Of a stretch of 6,480 nucleotides of DNA, positions 5,428-6,480 are shown piece by piece. The translations under genes and the position numbers were made by a program. The stretch is from NCBI GenBank assembly GCA_030670615.1, contig DAOVBJ010000055.1, forward strand, positions 1-6,480, in the 5' to 3' direction. Numbering within the stretch: position 1 is the first letter of the stretch; each line of letters starts with the position of its first letter. The notes under the pieces were generated by a model. It did not search any database. It was not told the origin of the DNA and was given only the letters and a program-made list of their open reading frames with translations. Source of the DNA: Candidatus Bathyarchaeota archaeon (GTDB taxonomy: Archaea; Thermoproteota; Bathyarchaeia; RBG-16-48-13; GCA-020355125).

Positions 5428-5574
5428 ATGACGAAACTCATTACGTGCGATATCTGTGGTCGCCAAGTCAAGAAAGGAAAGATTTATCGATGTCTCAAGT
5501 GTGGCAGAGCATACTGTTCAGACTGCATGGTGGACTCAACAACGATTTGCCCAGACTGCGAAAACAATCAGTAA
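5428..5574 (+). CDS. Small four-CxxC zinc-finger protein (RING/FYVE-like cross-brace)
   Basis: The 48-aa protein is almost entirely a zinc-binding module. It has four CxxC knuckles at Cys7/10, 22/25, 30/33 and 41/44, with spacings of 11, 4 and 7 residues between knuckles. Eight cysteines would hold two zinc ions. The block YRCLKCGRAYCSDC resembles the core of FYVE and related treble-clef or cross-brace fingers, and the overall order is RING-like but with no His. Such mini-proteins act as protein- or nucleic-acid-binding adaptors, and some archaeal examples are E3-like; no function can be assigned here. ATG at 5428 is preferred over the in-frame TTG at 5377, because the 17 extra residues are basic, non-conserved in appearance and lack an SD. 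It is followed after about 105 bases by the methyltransferase gene on the same strand. Confidence 0.75.
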   Translation: MTKLITCDICGRQVKKGKIYRCLKCGRAYCSDCMVDSTTICPDCENNQ

Positions 5575-5678
5575 CTGAAATCCAGATAACATTAATCAGT
5601 ATTCAGGCAATATGACAGCTAAAAGAGGCAACCGCGAATAGGGTATAAACCGTTTTAAAGGAAAGAGGTAGTTCTGAC

Positions 5679-6203
5679 TTGTCGTGGTATGGATCACATT
5701 CATTTCTCAACGAATACATCCGCGAAAATACATGTAAGAGGATCATGGAGATCGGAGTTTACACTGGTGAAAACGCGAGGACGATGGTTGAGGCAGCTAT
5801 CCGAAATGTTCCACCAGACGAAGTAGAATACTATGGGTTCGACTTTTTCATGGGCACTAAGTTACGGGAAGTGAGACAGAAGTTGGAAAAGACAGGATGC
5901 AAGTTTAAACTTTTCAAGGGAGATACCGTTAACACGCTTCCTAAAGCCGTCACGACTCTGCCTAAAATGGATGTAATCTTCATCGACGGAGGCAAATCGT
6001 ATACAGAGGCGAGGAGCGACTGGAAGTACTCAAAAACCCTCGTAAATGATGGAACAGCAGTATTCGTCCATAATGCTGATTTTTCAGGCGTCCGATCCAT
6101 GGTGGATAGCATTTCCCGAAGCCAGTATCGAGTTAAAGTATTCCGCGCACCCTTCGAAGGCGAGATAGCCCTAATCAAGAAGAAGACTTCAGAAACTAGT
6201 TAG
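5679..6203 (+). CDS. Class I SAM-dependent methyltransferase (Methyltransf_24-like)
   Basis: This 174-aa cytoplasmic protein has a minimal Rossmann methyltransferase core. Motif I is EIGVYTGENA (24-33), an acidic residue at the end of the second strand is Asp55 in YGFDFF, and GDT (81-83) begins the third-strand loop. FIDGGKSYTEARSDW (101-115) is the fourth strand and following loop typical of the Methyltransf_24 / small O-methyltransferase group, where the order is usually DGGHSY. Here Lys106 replaces the usual His, which may alter metal or substrate binding. The substrate is unknown; sugars and small molecules are common in this group. The start is TTG at 5679, with SD AGAGGT 9 bases upstream (5664-5669). 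The protein is short but complete, ending in a basic tail. AT-rich stretches at 5638-5661 may hold the promoter. Confidence 0.85.
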   Translation: MSWYGSHSFLNEYIRENTCKRIMEIGVYTGENARTMVEAAIRNVPPDEVEYYGFDFFMGTKLREVRQKLEKTGCKFKLFKGDTVNTLPKAVTTLPKMDVIFIDGGKSYTEARSDWKYSKTLVNDGTAVFVHNADFSGVRSMVDSISRSQYRVKVFRAPFEGEIALIKKKTSETS

Positions 6204-6220
6204 CATAAAGGGTTGGTTGG

Positions 6221-6232
6221 AGCGCGCGCGCT
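6221..6232. repeat. Alternating GC palindrome AGCGCGCGCGCT
   Basis: This is a perfect 12-bp self-complementary run of alternating purine and pyrimidine, 17 bases after the methyltransferase stop codon. It stands out against the moderate-GC background. It could form a hairpin or Z-form DNA; no T-run follows, so it is not a clear terminator. Confidence 0.45.
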
Positions 6233-6428
6233 AAACGTGGCTTTGAGAACCTGGTCAGATCCCCAACAAAGCTCACAGCATAACGTCGAAAGAAGAAAGG
6301 AAAAAATAGGATACTGGAAAAACCCAACAATTACCCATCAGCCTCTAGCTAGATGCAATGGTGAACCAAGCAAAGTTAGCTACTACAATCCCACGGAACC
6401 CTGACAACCCCGCCATCTCTCTCAAACA

Positions 6429-6440
6429 TCTTATAAAAAT
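6429..6440 (+). promoter_or_regulatory. Box A promoter at the right edge
   Basis: TCTTATAAAAAT is a strong TATA element. A transcript start about 27 bases further on falls at 6460-6465, coinciding with an ATG at 6465, the layout of a leaderless archaeal gene. Confidence 0.5.
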
Positions 6441-6464
6441 GCGGAAGAACAAGATTACAGTACA

Positions 6465-6480
6465 ATGGTTCTCACGTTAG
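6465..6480 (+). CDS. Probable start of a leaderless gene (cut by window edge)
   Basis: The five visible codons read MVLTL and continue out of the window. The only support is the box A at 6429-6440 with ideal spacing to this ATG. No SD precedes it, as expected for a leaderless message. No function can be proposed. Confidence 0.4.

Noticed and set aside
649..5574. A ubiquitin-like system formed by the GGG-tailed protein and the RING-like finger
   Set aside because: The two genes are over 4 kb apart with unrelated genes between them, and no E1- or E2-like gene is in the window.
5831..6178. Minus-strand frame of 115 codons
   Set aside because: It is a shadow of the methyltransferase gene.
6240..6272. 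Inverted repeat GCTTTG ... CAAAGC as a terminator
   Set aside because: A 6-bp stem with a 21-base loop and no T-run is too weak to support.
6213..6404. Plus-strand frame of 63 codons after the methyltransferase
   Set aside because: There is no SD or promoter, the frame runs through the alternating GC palindrome, and the composition is polar and low in structure. Treated as spacer.
1..6480. CRISPR array, insertion sequence or attachment sites
   Set aside because: No regularly spaced repeats, transposase motifs, terminal inverted repeats with target duplications, or tRNA-end duplications were seen.

Overview
The window looks archaeal. Non-ATG starts are common, several genes have an AT-rich box A (TATA element) about 25 bases ahead of the expected transcript start, Shine-Dalgarno (SD) sites of the GAGGTGA/GGAGG type are present, and the gene set fits (tungsten-type aldehyde:ferredoxin oxidoreductase with its own polyferredoxin, a NitrOD5-like stand-alone protein, a Lin0512-family protein). 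GC content is moderate and coding density is low, roughly 60% by my count. A Bathyarchaeia-like or other Thermoproteota/uncultivated lineage is my guess. It rests on gene content and promoter style only, because no marker gene is present.

Left part (1-1400). The first codons of an aldehyde ferredoxin oxidoreductase (AOR) lie at the very edge on the minus strand. Directly upstream is a 16-cysteine, four-cluster ferredoxin, so the two form a redox operon. Divergent from it is a small plus-strand protein ending in PPLGGG, a tail like that of MoaD or ubiquitin-like proteins. A minus-strand single-domain cupin follows.

Middle (1400-3600). Minus-strand genes for a Lin0512-family protein, a NitrOD5-like protein and a short unrecognised protein are separated by long gene-poor spacers. 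The spacers hold an imperfect direct repeat, two related TTCTCT/AGAGAA palindromes, T-runs and possible small-RNA structures.

Right part (3600-6480). A minus-strand class I/II PLP aminotransferase has a well-defined box A, SD and TTG start. A roughly 630-base gene-poor region with possible coding remnants follows. Then come plus-strand genes for a 48-aa four-CxxC (RING/FYVE-like) zinc finger and a small class I SAM methyltransferase. The last 16 bases probably begin another, leaderless gene.

Apart from AOR and ferredoxin the genes look like single transcription units with their own promoters. I do not see a complete new multi-gene system. The item most worth pursuing is the GGG-tailed small protein divergent from the AOR operon.
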